Source of the DNA: Patescibacteria group bacterium
GTDB lineage: Bacteria > Patescibacteriota > Minisyncoccia > Phycocordibacterales > UBA9973
Reading direction: 5' to 3'
DNA length: 49,859 nucleotides
NCBI GenBank assembly: GCA_018816985.1
Contig: JAHIVA010000003.1
Location: forward strand, 1 to 49,859
Both the position numbers and the translations under genes were made by a program. The notes below the pieces were generated by a model. That model had not been told where the DNA came from and searched no databases. It saw only the letters and a program-made list of their open reading frames with translations. Position 1 is the stretch's first letter. Each line of letters opens with the position of its first letter. Of this stretch, positions 38,681 through 48,303 are shown one piece after another.

Positions 38681-39688
38681 ATGCGACCAAAAATTATAGA
38701 AAGGTACTTTTTCTTCGGGTTATTATTTACCACTTTAATTTTTGTTTTTTTAATTTTTCGTCCTTTTTGGACTGTTCTCGTGTTGGGAGCTTCTTTTTCC
38801 ATAATACTTTATCCTGTATATGAATGGTTAAATAAAAAGTATTTACCAAGTTGGCTGGCTTCGCTTTTAACTTTATTTTTCTTTATTATTGTTCTTTGTA
38901 TTCCGCTTTTCAGCATTGGATCCATCGTCTTTAGCCAATCTCAAGATCTTTACCATTCTGTTATAAAAGGTGGTAATGTTTTCCCATTTATAAATTCTAT
39001 TGGGGATAAAATTAATCAAATACTGCCCAGCGGTCTGTCTTTCGATATTAATGAAAAAATTTCAACCTTTATTTCTTTCTTAACAAACAATCTGGCAAAT
39101 ATATTTAGCGCCACTGTCTCTGCCTTGTTTTCTTTTGTGTTATTGCTTTTAGCTATTTTTTATTTCTTAAAGGATGGAAAAGAATGGAGAAAAACAATAT
39201 TGAGACTAAGTCCCCTTTCAAATACTGACGACGAAAAAATAATTGCCAAGCTTTCACAAACCATAAATGGAGTAATGAAAGGAACTCTTTTTATCGCCCT
39301 TATTCAAGGCGTTCTAATGGCAATAGGCCTTAGTTTGTTCGGTGTACAAAATGCAGCCATTTGGGGTGTGGTAGCAGCCATAACCTCTCTTATTCCTTCC
39401 GTTGGCACTGCGATGGTTTCGGTCCCCGCTATAATTTTTCTTTTTGCCACGAATCATATTTTTCCAGCTATTGGTCTTGCCATTTGGTCAACAATAGTAG
39501 TTGGAACAATAGATAATTTCTTAACTCCTTACATTATAGGTAGTAGAATAAACATTCCTCCATTTTTAATCCTTTTTTCAGTCTTGGGCGGAATTGCTCT
39601 TTTGGGCCCAGTAGGCGTCCTGATTGGTCCGTTAACAGTCTCTCTCCTTTATACCCTAACTGAAATATATCAAAGCGAATTTAAATAA
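38681..39688 (+). CDS. AI-2E transporter family (PerM/YdiK-like) permease
   Basis: Multi-TM; PYIIGSRINIPPFLILFSVLGGIALLGPVGVLIGPLTVSLL. Confidence 0.88.
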   Translation: MRPKIIERYFFFGLLFTTLIFVFLIFRPFWTVLVLGASFSIILYPVYEWLNKKYLPSWLASLLTLFFFIIVLCIPLFSIGSIVFSQSQDLYHSVIKGGNVFPFINSIGDKINQILPSGLSFDINEKISTFISFLTNNLANIFSATVSALFSFVLLLLAIFYFLKDGKEWRKTILRLSPLSNTDDEKIIAKLSQTINGVMKGTLFIALIQGVLMAIGLSLFGVQNAAIWGVVAAITSLIPSVGTAMVSVPAIIFLFATNHIFPAIGLAIWSTIVVGTIDNFLTPYIIGSRINIPPFLILFSVLGGIALLGPVGVLIGPLTVSLLYTLTEIYQSEFK

Positions 39689-39697
39689 AAAATTAAA

Positions 39698-41077
39698 ATG
39701 TCTCTGAAATTTTACAATACCCTAACTCGTAAAAAGGAAAACTTTATCCCAATTAATAAAGAAGAAGTTCGAATGTATTCCTGCGGACCAACGGTATATT
39801 ATTATGCGCACCTGGGCAATTTACGAGCTTATGTTTTTACTGATATCTTGTGCCGAACAATAAGATATAGTGGTTTGAAATTAAAACAAATAATGAATAT
39901 TACTGATTTTGGGCACTTAACCAGTGACGCAGATTCAGGCGAAGATAAAATGACTAAGGGACTTTTACGCGAAGGAAAAGAATTAACTTTAAAAAACATG
40001 CGTGAGCTTGCAGAATTCTATACAGAAAGATTCAAAGAAGACTTGCAAGCTCTTAATATTAAAATACCAAATGAAATGTATTTCGCCAGTGATTATATAA
40101 AAGAAGATGTTGAACTTATAAAAAAACTGGAAGGAAAAGGATACACCTACAAAACAAGTGATGGAATTTATTTTGATACTTCAAAAATTTCCGACTATGG
40201 AATTCTCTGGGGCGGAAAAAGGGACTGGGACGAAAAGGGTGCCAGGGTTACAGAAAATTCTGAAAAAAAAGATCCGAAAGATTTTACTCTTTGGAAATTT
40301 GAAGACAAGATTGGATACTCTTCTCCTTGGGGCCAAGGCTTCCCAGGTTGGCATATTGAATGTTCAGCGATGGGAATAAAATTTTTAGGCGAACAATTTG
40401 ACATACATACTGGCGGTGTGGACCATATTGCAGTGCACCACACCAACGAGATAGCCCAATCAGAAGCCGCGACTGGTAAAAAACCTTTCGTAAAATTCTG
40501 GATGCATAATGAACACGTGGGTATTGAAGGCGCCAAAATGGCTAAATCTGATGGAAATTTCTTGAGACTTTCCAGCATCACCGACCGAGGGATAAATCCC
40601 CTTACTTATCGTTTTTGGCTTCTAATGGCCAATTATCGCACTAAAATAAACTTTGTCTGGGAAGCCCTAGAGGGCGCGGAAACGGCCTTAAAACGCCTTT
40701 ATGGCCTTTATTTAGCCCTTGGAAATGAACACGGACATATCCATAAAGAATATCAAAATAAGTTCAAAGAATACCTTGAAGATGACCTAGATACACCTAG
40801 GGCTTTAGTCCTTCTTTGGGATGTTATTAAAGATAAAAATATGTCCGCCGGCGACAAGAAGGCCACTATTTTAGATTTTGATAAAGTGCTAGGTCTGGGT
40901 TTTGAAAATTTGCAAAAAGAAAAAATTCCAGAAGAAATAAAAAAATTAGCCGAAGAGCGCGAAGAAGCCCGAAAAGAAAAAGATTTTAAAAAATCTGATG
41001 AGCTAAGAAAAGAGATTAATTCATTAGGTTATGAAGTAAAAGATACTTCTGCAGGCCAAAAAATTTCAAAGATTTAA
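39698..41077 (+). CDS. cysS: Cysteinyl-tRNA synthetase
   Basis: MYSCGPTVYYYAHLGNLRAYVFTDIL, GWHIECSAMG, HTGGVDHIAVHHTNEIAQSEA, KMAKSDGNF. Confidence 0.96.
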   Translation: MSLKFYNTLTRKKENFIPINKEEVRMYSCGPTVYYYAHLGNLRAYVFTDILCRTIRYSGLKLKQIMNITDFGHLTSDADSGEDKMTKGLLREGKELTLKNMRELAEFYTERFKEDLQALNIKIPNEMYFASDYIKEDVELIKKLEGKGYTYKTSDGIYFDTSKISDYGILWGGKRDWDEKGARVTENSEKKDPKDFTLWKFEDKIGYSSPWGQGFPGWHIECSAMGIKFLGEQFDIHTGGVDHIAVHHTNEIAQSEAATGKKPFVKFWMHNEHVGIEGAKMAKSDGNFLRLSSITDRGINPLTYRFWLLMANYRTKINFVWEALEGAETALKRLYGLYLALGNEHGHIHKEYQNKFKEYLEDDLDTPRALVLLWDVIKDKNMSAGDKKATILDFDKVLGLGFENLQKEKIPEEIKKLAEEREEARKEKDFKKSDELRKEINSLGYEVKDTSAGQKISKI

Positions 41078-41655
41078 ATTTGCTTAAAAATCTTTTTGCG
41101 GTAGATGCAAAATACAATTACTAGATTAATCAATACGAAATATAAACCAAAAGAATAAATAGAGAAAGTCCAATTCTTAATAATCAATAAACCAAAAGCA
41201 TTACTCAAGGCAGCCACTAAATATACAGTGACTGCTTCTGTTTCTGGAAATTTCCAAGATTTTACAAGTGTCGGCATAGTCGCTAGGCCATCACTTAATA
41301 TGGCAAACAAAATAGATATTCCTAAATTATGAGTAAATATATAGAGAATTAAGGCCATTAAGGCAAGCGCTCCGCAATATAGATCGAATGCATTAAATTT
41401 CCAAAAACCATTTTTAGTTAAAATAGCTGTAATAATAATTAATAAAGAAAGAAAGCCATCCATAAATATCGGAAGACTGACAAGTCCTGCCCCAGCCTTA
41501 AGCTGAAAGAACACTCCGATAAGTGGAGCCAGCGCCCAAATAAACCAAGAAACCAAATTAGGTTTCGCCTCTCCTTTTATTATGCTTTTAATATAAGAAA
41601 GATGGCCAAATAAACTTAAAAAAATAACAATGTAAATAATATTTTCAGGAAGCAT
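41074..41655 (-). CDS. Polytopic membrane protein, hypothetical
   Basis: About 6 TM with GEAKPNLVSWFIWALAPLIG. Confidence 0.65.
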   Translation of the reverse strand: MLPENIIYIVIFLSLFGHLSYIKSIIKGEAKPNLVSWFIWALAPLIGVFFQLKAGAGLVSLPIFMDGFLSLLIIITAILTKNGFWKFNAFDLYCGALALMALILYIFTHNLGISILFAILSDGLATMPTLVKSWKFPETEAVTVYLVAALSNAFGLLIIKNWTFSIYSFGLYFVLINLVIVFCIYRKKIFKQI

Positions 41656-41659
41656 TTTT

Positions 41660-42769
41660 TTATATTCCCTCTTTTTTAAGTTGTTCTATGATCTCGCGGG
41701 ATTGACGAGATAATTTCCCTGGAAGTTTGATGTTGAGTTTAATCAATAAATCACCGCGTCTGTTTTTCCCAACAGGTACGCCTTTGCCTCGCACTCGCAG
41801 AATTTCATTGATAGTTACTCCCTCCGGAATAGTTACTTCAATTTCCCCGTCTAGAGTCTGAATTGGATATTTGGTTCCCAATAAGGCATCAGAAAGTTTC
41901 AAATTCAAATTCATCACCAAGTCACTACCTTCGCGCTTGAAAACCGGATGCGATGCCACGTTTATTTTTATATAAAGATCCCCAGCTGTTCCTTTAGAAA
42001 TAGCTTCACCATAACCAGTCATCTGAATCATCTCCCCATCACGAATGCCCGCCGGAATAACAATTGAAACTTCTTCCTCGCGACGGAGCACGCCTTTGCC
42101 TTTGCATTTTTCACAAATTTCTTTTGGTACCTCACCTGTTCCTAAACAAAATTCACAAGTTTTAGTACTGGCAATATTTCCAAAAATTGTTCTTTTGGAC
42201 TCACGAATCCTACCCTGACCGTTGCAATGCTTACAAGTCTCCATCTTGGAGCCAGCCCTAGCACCAGAACCGCTACAAATTAAACATTTTGAAGTTTTAG
42301 TAATTAAAACTTTTCGAGTAGTGCCAAAAACAGAATCAGCAAAAGAAATTTGAATCTCAGTAGAAATATCTCTTCCACGGCGTGCCTCTCGCCTTCCCCC
42401 ACCCATTCCGCCACCAAAAAAATCACTAAAAATATCATTGAGATTCCCAAAGTCTCCACTAAAAGCAGATTCACCTTGAGCGGAAAAATTAGAAAAGTCG
42501 AACCCCTCAAATCCTCTAAATCCACTTTGCGCGCCTCCTCCATATCCCGCCCCTGCATTTTCAAATTGAGAACCAAATTGATCATACTTTGAACGCCTAG
42601 TATCATCCGAGAGGACCTGATAAGCTTCATTAGCTTGTTTGAATTTTTCTTCATTACCACCTTTTTTATCAGGATGATATTTTTGCGCCAACTTATAAAA
42701 AGCCTTTTTGATTTCATCCTTAGAGGCACCCCTATTAACACCTAAAATATTGTAATAGTCTTTGTTCAT
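41660..42769 (-). CDS. dnaJ: Molecular chaperone DnaJ
   Basis: [35 protein letters not shown] region, CXXCXGXG zinc repeats. Confidence 0.95.
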   Translation of the reverse strand: MNKDYYNILGVNRGASKDEIKKAFYKLAQKYHPDKKGGNEEKFKQANEAYQVLSDDTRRSKYDQFGSQFENAGAGYGGGAQSGFRGFEGFDFSNFSAQGESAFSGDFGNLNDIFSDFFGGGMGGGRREARRGRDISTEIQISFADSVFGTTRKVLITKTSKCLICSGSGARAGSKMETCKHCNGQGRIRESKRTIFGNIASTKTCEFCLGTGEVPKEICEKCKGKGVLRREEEVSIVIPAGIRDGEMIQMTGYGEAISKGTAGDLYIKINVASHPVFKREGSDLVMNLNLKLSDALLGTKYPIQTLDGEIEVTIPEGVTINEILRVRGKGVPVGKNRRGDLLIKLNIKLPGKLSRQSREIIEQLKKEGI

Positions 42770-42784
42770 AACGATATTTAACTA

Positions 42785-44272
42785 TTATATCATAGGTTCA
42801 GCCTCTTGGGAAGTTTGATTTTTTTCTTTCTCTTTTCCCTCAGGTGTAGCACTACGAGCGAGCCTCTTTGCCCTACCCTCAATAATTGCTTTCTCTTCTT
42901 CACTTCGAATAATTGTGGCCTCTTCTTCAGCAATAAGTTTAGCTGCATCACCCTTAGGTATTGAATATTTACCACGAGAAGCCTCAATAATTTCTTCTCT
43001 GTATGATGGATGAGTTGGCACAAGAACTCGTAATGTTTCAGCGGAAAACGGATCATATGATTCTCCATCAATGGTCATTTTTATATAAAATTCCCCGACA
43101 GCTAGATTAATCATATCTTTAACATCAAACAAGGGCGCAAATTCCGGTTTCATTTTCACTGCATCTTCACCACCAATCCGAAAAGTGATAACGCTCCCAC
43201 AATTACCCAACACCGCCTGATGAACTCTCGGTAAAATTTGGCCGACATATTGATGAGCAATGGTCAGATTAAGAGCATATTTTCTAGCTTCCGATAAAAT
43301 ATTTTCAAAGGTCTGAGTAACGACATTTTGGAACTCATCCACATATAAATAAAAATCCACCCGATCTTTTTCCGGAATAGCAGCTCGTTCCATTCCGGCT
43401 TGTTTTATTTTGGTTAAAAATATCGAACCAAGAAATGAAGAATTTTCTTCTCCCAAACGTCCTTTAGAAAGATTAATCAGAATTATTTTTTGTTGATTCA
43501 TTAACTCACTGATATCTATTTTATTCTGTTTCTGCCCGAAAATATTTCGGAGCAATGGGTCGGAAAGAAATTGCCCCAGTTTGTTCACTAACGGAATAAT
43601 GGCATCAGTATCAAACTTCTCAGACCAATCAGCGAATTCTATTGCAAAGAATCTTTTCACCATATCGTCGGTAATATACTCCACCACTTTTTGTCTATAA
43701 TTTCTATCCGTTAACATTGAAATCATTCCACGCATTGTAGCATGAGGATAGTCAAGCAGAGCCAAACAAGTAAAACGAAAAACGTGTTCTAATCGAGGTG
43801 TCCAATTCGCTCCAAATTGTTTTTGGAAAACCTCAATTAACCCTTGGGTTAATTGAAATTTAAACATCGGATCAACATTGGCTAGTGGATTAAAGGAGGC
43901 CGGAAAGTCTAAGTCAGTCGGATCAATGAGACAAACATCATTAATCCGTTCCTTAGGTATATAATCAAGAATCGCATTTATTTCATCTCCGTGTGGATCT
44001 ATTAAGCAAATCCCGTGGCCATAAGTAATATCTTGGCGCATAAAAAGCTCAAGTAATTTGCTTTTCCCGACACCGGATTTACCGACAATATAAAGATGGC
44101 GACGACGGTCTAGTCTTTTGATACCAAAAACAAATTTTTTCTCTTCTAAAGAAGCAACGTAATTCGTTCGGCCAATGAAAGAAACATCTTCTGGTTTGAC
44201 CTTTCCAAAAACAGGCAATTCCGGCGGTGGCGGTCCGTATTTTATTATTTGCACTCGATTCTGTTTAATCAT
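42785..44272 (-). CDS. TraG/VirD4-like (HerA/DUF87-type) ATPase, paralogue 1
   Basis: YIVGKSGVGKSKLL (Walker A), GICLIDPHGDEINAIL, FYLYVDEFQNVVTQTFENILSEARKYALNLTIAHQY. Confidence 0.85.
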   Translation of the reverse strand: MIKQNRVQIIKYGPPPPELPVFGKVKPEDVSFIGRTNYVASLEEKKFVFGIKRLDRRRHLYIVGKSGVGKSKLLELFMRQDITYGHGICLIDPHGDEINAILDYIPKERINDVCLIDPTDLDFPASFNPLANVDPMFKFQLTQGLIEVFQKQFGANWTPRLEHVFRFTCLALLDYPHATMRGMISMLTDRNYRQKVVEYITDDMVKRFFAIEFADWSEKFDTDAIIPLVNKLGQFLSDPLLRNIFGQKQNKIDISELMNQQKIILINLSKGRLGEENSSFLGSIFLTKIKQAGMERAAIPEKDRVDFYLYVDEFQNVVTQTFENILSEARKYALNLTIAHQYVGQILPRVHQAVLGNCGSVITFRIGGEDAVKMKPEFAPLFDVKDMINLAVGEFYIKMTIDGESYDPFSAETLRVLVPTHPSYREEIIEASRGKYSIPKGDAAKLIAEEEATIIRSEEEKAIIEGRAKRLARSATPEGKEKEKNQTSQEAEPMI

Positions 44273-44296
44273 ATATTAATTATTTTAGCACAAAAT

Positions 44297-46075
44297 TTAA
44301 TAAACCTCCTTTTGGTAGCATTTCTCGCAATAAATTATCTCCGGTCGGTCGGGAGAGTAGGTAGTTTCAAACTCATTTGGACAAGGTTCATTTCTATGAA
44401 AATGTTCTATTGTATTTTTATATTTTTTATTTGAAGAATAGGCCCCAGCACACTGACATTTACCAGACCAGAGCTTGAACGGATTTCTTTGTTTTAACCT
44501 CTGATAGTGCCGACAATTAGGACAAAAACGTGGTAAAGCAATATTGTTATTTTTAAGAAATTCTAACTCTGACTTAATAATTCTATAGGCTTTCGTACAC
44601 TGAGTTTTTTCATTACCATTATTGGGACAAGCAATAATTTCTTCTAAAATACTTTCCGGCACATCTTTAATATGATCTGACAAATCTTTACTCAAGATAG
44701 TTGTTTGATAATCTTTTTCCAGTGAGTCTCGAAAATTATTCTTGTTTTTAATAATTTCTTTTTTTGTTTTTGGAAAATATTCTTGAGCAATTGTTTCATT
44801 ATAGGCAAAGGGAGATAATTCACTTGGAAAAAATTCTCCATATTTATAAATTAAACCCTTTTTATCTTTATAGGGTAAATTATTCATTTGCTCAATAATT
44901 TTCGGCACAAGCTTTTCATATTCTTCTTTGCTATATTGTTTATTTAAAATACAATACTGTTTACCTCGTAAGCCAACACAACCAAAAAGATTTTTAGAAC
45001 TAAAACACATATATGTGTAATGGGTATTTAAACAACTATGGGTAAAAATAGAAAATAATTGCCTAGATGATTGCACCCCTGCATCTACCGATTCATACAT
45101 TAAAGAAGCTATCCCCCCACCATACATATCATAACTATCTTTTAAGTCCACACAATGAATTATATCTTTTGAATCTTCTACTCCACCATAACTATCAAAA
45201 CATCGTTGGACATTTTTAGAATTCATAATATTATCACCTGTCGCTTCAGTAGATTTTATGATACTGGCATATCTATTGGGAAAATTAGGTGCAAATTTAT
45301 TATATAAATTTACAAATTCGCAAAGTTTTTTATAACTACCAAAATCAAATTCTTTTTTCTTTTTTTCATATTCTTCTTTAGTATATTGAATATTAAAAAT
45401 GCAATGACTTTTATTTCTTAAATTGACACAACCAATACAATCTTGTAGATTTTTACAATGTTTTAGAAAAAAGGAGTCAATAGATTCATCTGTATCGTAA
45501 GAAAAATGAGTTTTATATAAACCTACACACAACGTATCCCAATAAGACAATTCGGATTTATCAACAACATATATATCAAGACAATCCTTTAATCCAACAG
45601 CACCAAATGAATAATGTGTTCGTTCGTTATTATAAGAGGCATATAATAAATAACAATATTTACAATCCAAATTATGATTACCAAAAGGGCTACCTACACA
45701 ATTGACGTTTCCTAAATTAGCTAATGGAGTTTTGTGAAGCAACTCCTGAAACTGCTTAAAAAAGGGCTGAGAAAAATCATAATCCATTTTATAATCAGTT
45801 GGCTCCCATTGGTCGCTCCACCAAATATCATGATCATAGATTATCACATCCGTATCTGGATGAAACATTGTTATTATTTCCTTGCCAGTTTTGGCGCAAG
45901 GTCTTTTAAAAAGTGAACGTTCGTTACGCCAAGTCATCCGGCGAATTAACCGACATTCCGGACAAAAAGTCGGCAAAGGAACTTTGATTTTTTCATAAAA
46001 ATTAAAATCTTCCGGCTCTATGGAAAACGAAGCCTTGCAATTTTGACACACCACATTTTTAGATTTATATTCCAT
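44297..46075 (-). CDS. Cys-rich protein with terminal zinc ribbons and repeated CI(F/L)N-QY-KEEYEK modules
   Basis: N-term CQNC...CPEC, C-term CPNC/CEKC; internal CIFNIQYTKEEYEK and CILNKQYSKEEYEK. Confidence 0.7.
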   Translation of the reverse strand: MEYKSKNVVCQNCKASFSIEPEDFNFYEKIKVPLPTFCPECRLIRRMTWRNERSLFKRPCAKTGKEIITMFHPDTDVIIYDHDIWWSDQWEPTDYKMDYDFSQPFFKQFQELLHKTPLANLGNVNCVGSPFGNHNLDCKYCYLLYASYNNERTHYSFGAVGLKDCLDIYVVDKSELSYWDTLCVGLYKTHFSYDTDESIDSFFLKHCKNLQDCIGCVNLRNKSHCIFNIQYTKEEYEKKKKEFDFGSYKKLCEFVNLYNKFAPNFPNRYASIIKSTEATGDNIMNSKNVQRCFDSYGGVEDSKDIIHCVDLKDSYDMYGGGIASLMYESVDAGVQSSRQLFSIFTHSCLNTHYTYMCFSSKNLFGCVGLRGKQYCILNKQYSKEEYEKLVPKIIEQMNNLPYKDKKGLIYKYGEFFPSELSPFAYNETIAQEYFPKTKKEIIKNKNNFRDSLEKDYQTTILSKDLSDHIKDVPESILEEIIACPNNGNEKTQCTKAYRIIKSELEFLKNNNIALPRFCPNCRHYQRLKQRNPFKLWSGKCQCAGAYSSNKKYKNTIEHFHRNEPCPNEFETTYSPDRPEIIYCEKCYQKEVY

Positions 46076-46092
46076 AACTTTTTTGCAGCCTG

Positions 46093-46122
46093 CCCTGTAC
46101 TAAGCTTTGCTTTAGTATGGGG
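46093..46122. repeat. Intergenic inverted repeat (11-bp stem with two G-T pairs)
   Basis: ccctgtactaa-gctttgct-ttagtatgggg. Confidence 0.55.
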
Positions 46123-46170
46123 TTTTGGCATTGTCGTTTTTCGCTTTTCATTCTATTTTATCATTCTAAT

Positions 46171-46190
46171 ATTCTATAGAATTATAGAAT
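46171..46190. repeat. Intergenic inverted repeat downstream of TraG-like paralogue 2
   Basis: attctata-gaat-tatagaat. Confidence 0.5.
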
Positions 46191-46195
46191 AGATT

Positions 46196-48208
46196 TTACT
46201 CCAGAATTTTCTTCAAAACATCTTCCGGTACTTCCTTAGGCTTTTGCGGTACTGGCGTTGAAGTGGGTATTTTTTCTTCAATCAAATTTTTCAACTTCTT
46301 CATATCTTCTGAACCCGCAGAACGGTCAGATGAAACTTTAGTTTTTTTATCTTTAAGAGTATCGAGAGAAACTGGCCTATTTAGACTCGATCTAGTTGGG
46401 GCTGGCTCCGGAGTAGGTTTAGCAGCAAGAGTTTTATCTAAAAATTCCCTTAAGGCTGTATTATCTTTTGGCTTTATGGGAATCGAGATTTTGTCTGGAA
46501 TAGGCTTTTTGTTTTGTTCTTGTTTAGTAAAAACTTTTTTAATAACCCCAATTATTCCAGCTTTACCGACATTTTCAGACCTTTCAGGATACCTATTATC
46601 TTCTTCAATTCTTCCATTTTTTTGCTTGAACTCTATCCCCAAATCAGCCAAGGGTTTAAAAAATTTAGATTCATCATATTTAATTTGATCCGTTCCCCTT
46701 TTTTCCACCTTAACTTCTCCAGATTTTATTTTAGCAATGCATTCTTTACAATAAACCGCCCGGCCCGGCTCAGGCTTAAAAGGCACCGTCTTTTCCAGTT
46801 TGCAAAGCGAACAAATCACCGGAAATTTTTCAAAACTACCACCACTACTGCTACTATTGCCACTATTGCTATCAGATTCATTGCCGAGCGACATTCCGCT
46901 CCATTCATTAATTTCCTGCTCCACCACTTCTTTCGTCCGACAATAAAGTTCACGAGAAGATTTTATAACCTCTTCTTCTATTTTTTTATCACCCGCCTTA
47001 ACCATCGGAGGCAGAGTCTTAGCAGAAAAAGGACGAGACGTTACCCCATCTATCATTAATTTTAAATAAATTTTATAATTCGGCAAATTTACGATATCAG
47101 AAGGAGTAAACTCTGGATCAAATTCTTTTTCCAGAAAATCTGCGTCATCGGAGCCAACACGAAAAACTATCATAGTACCGACGTTACCAAAAACAGCATC
47201 GCGCACCGCAGAACTTTTGTCTGAAATAAGCTGAGCGGTATATTGATGAGCTACTGTCAAATTTAATCTATATTTTCTAGCCTCAGATAAAATACCAGCA
47301 AAAGCATCAGTCACAAAATTTTGAAATTCGTCGACATAAAGATAAAAATCCTTACGATGTTCCTCGGGGATACGCACGCGTTCCATCGCGGCTAATTGAA
47401 TTTTAGTAATAATCATCCCTCCTAAAAGTCCAGAATTATCCTCTCCGATACGCCCCTTGGAAACATTCACTAGAAAAATTTTTCCCTCATTCATAATGTC
47501 AAAAATATTGATAGTACTGATGGATTGCCCAACAACATTCCGAATAATGGAAGTAGAAAGAAATTGCCCGACTTTATTTTGAATCGGCGCAATCGCTTCA
47601 TTCCTGAATTTATCTTGCCAAGCTTCATATTCGTGCACCCAAAAAGCCTTAATTACTGGATCTTTTAAATTTGAAATTATTTTTTGACGGTAATCTTTAT
47701 CTACCAGCATTCGAGGAATTCCAAGAAGCGTTGTCCCTGGCGTATCCAACAACGCTAAGATGCAATTATTTAAAATGTATTCCATTCGGGCGCTCCAGGC
47801 ATTCGCCCAAATTTTAGTAAAAATACCCATCAGTCCGGACGCCACCAAGTGTTTATATTGCGGATCAATTAATTCTAAAACATTAAACCCAATATGATGG
47901 TCCGCGTCCGCGGGATTAAAATAAACAACATCTTTCATTCGATGAGGCGGGATAGCAGAAAGGACAGCCTCCACAAGCTCTCCGTGCGGGTCTACGACAC
48001 AAACTCCTTCACCGTTTTTAATATTTTGGAAAATCATATTGAACATCAGAACGGACTTACCGGTACCAGACTTTCCTAAAATATAAACATGCTGACGCCT
48101 GTCTTTGCGCTTAATACCAAAAAGCTGATTACGGTCACGAAAAGTCGTGAGCCCCAGATAAGTAACGTCCTTATTTATAGGTATTTCCGGCAATTCAATG
48201 TGAGTCAT
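46196..48208 (-). CDS. TraG/VirD4-like (HerA/DUF87-type) ATPase, paralogue 2, with Cys4 C-terminal zinc module
   Basis: YILGKSGTGKSVLM, GVCVVDPHGELVEAVL, FYLYVDEFQNFVTDAFAGILSEARKYRLNLTVAHQY; C-term CSLCKLEK...YCKECIAK. Start moved to MTHIEL: TGCTATACT 8 nt upstream. Confidence 0.85.
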   Translation of the reverse strand: MTHIELPEIPINKDVTYLGLTTFRDRNQLFGIKRKDRRQHVYILGKSGTGKSVLMFNMIFQNIKNGEGVCVVDPHGELVEAVLSAIPPHRMKDVVYFNPADADHHIGFNVLELIDPQYKHLVASGLMGIFTKIWANAWSARMEYILNNCILALLDTPGTTLLGIPRMLVDKDYRQKIISNLKDPVIKAFWVHEYEAWQDKFRNEAIAPIQNKVGQFLSTSIIRNVVGQSISTINIFDIMNEGKIFLVNVSKGRIGEDNSGLLGGMIITKIQLAAMERVRIPEEHRKDFYLYVDEFQNFVTDAFAGILSEARKYRLNLTVAHQYTAQLISDKSSAVRDAVFGNVGTMIVFRVGSDDADFLEKEFDPEFTPSDIVNLPNYKIYLKLMIDGVTSRPFSAKTLPPMVKAGDKKIEEEVIKSSRELYCRTKEVVEQEINEWSGMSLGNESDSNSGNSSSSGGSFEKFPVICSLCKLEKTVPFKPEPGRAVYCKECIAKIKSGEVKVEKRGTDQIKYDESKFFKPLADLGIEFKQKNGRIEEDNRYPERSENVGKAGIIGVIKKVFTKQEQNKKPIPDKISIPIKPKDNTALREFLDKTLAAKPTPEPAPTRSSLNRPVSLDTLKDKKTKVSSDRSAGSEDMKKLKNLIEEKIPTSTPVPQKPKEVPEDVLKKILE

Positions 48209-48235
48209 ACTTATAAAGTATAGCAAAAAAGCATA

Positions 48236-48275
48236 AAACTAAAAAGCCCAAGAGAAATCGAGGGCTTTTTAGTTT
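48236..48275. terminator. Terminator hairpin between dnaK 3' end and TraG-like paralogue 2
   Basis: aaactaaaaagccc-12 nt-gggctttttagttt, 14-bp perfect arms, U-tract in either orientation. Confidence 0.8.
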
Positions 48276-48303
48276 CCGTTGTGCAACACCAAGTATTAAA
48301 CAT

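Noticed and set aside
42304-42741. 145-aa ORF in another frame of dnaJ
   Set aside because: Same-strand alternate frame of a clear DnaJ; no family resemblance.
46514-47059. 181-aa plus-strand ORF inside TraG-like paralogue 2
   Set aside because: Shadow of the minus-strand gene; Phe/Ile-rich low-complexity translation.
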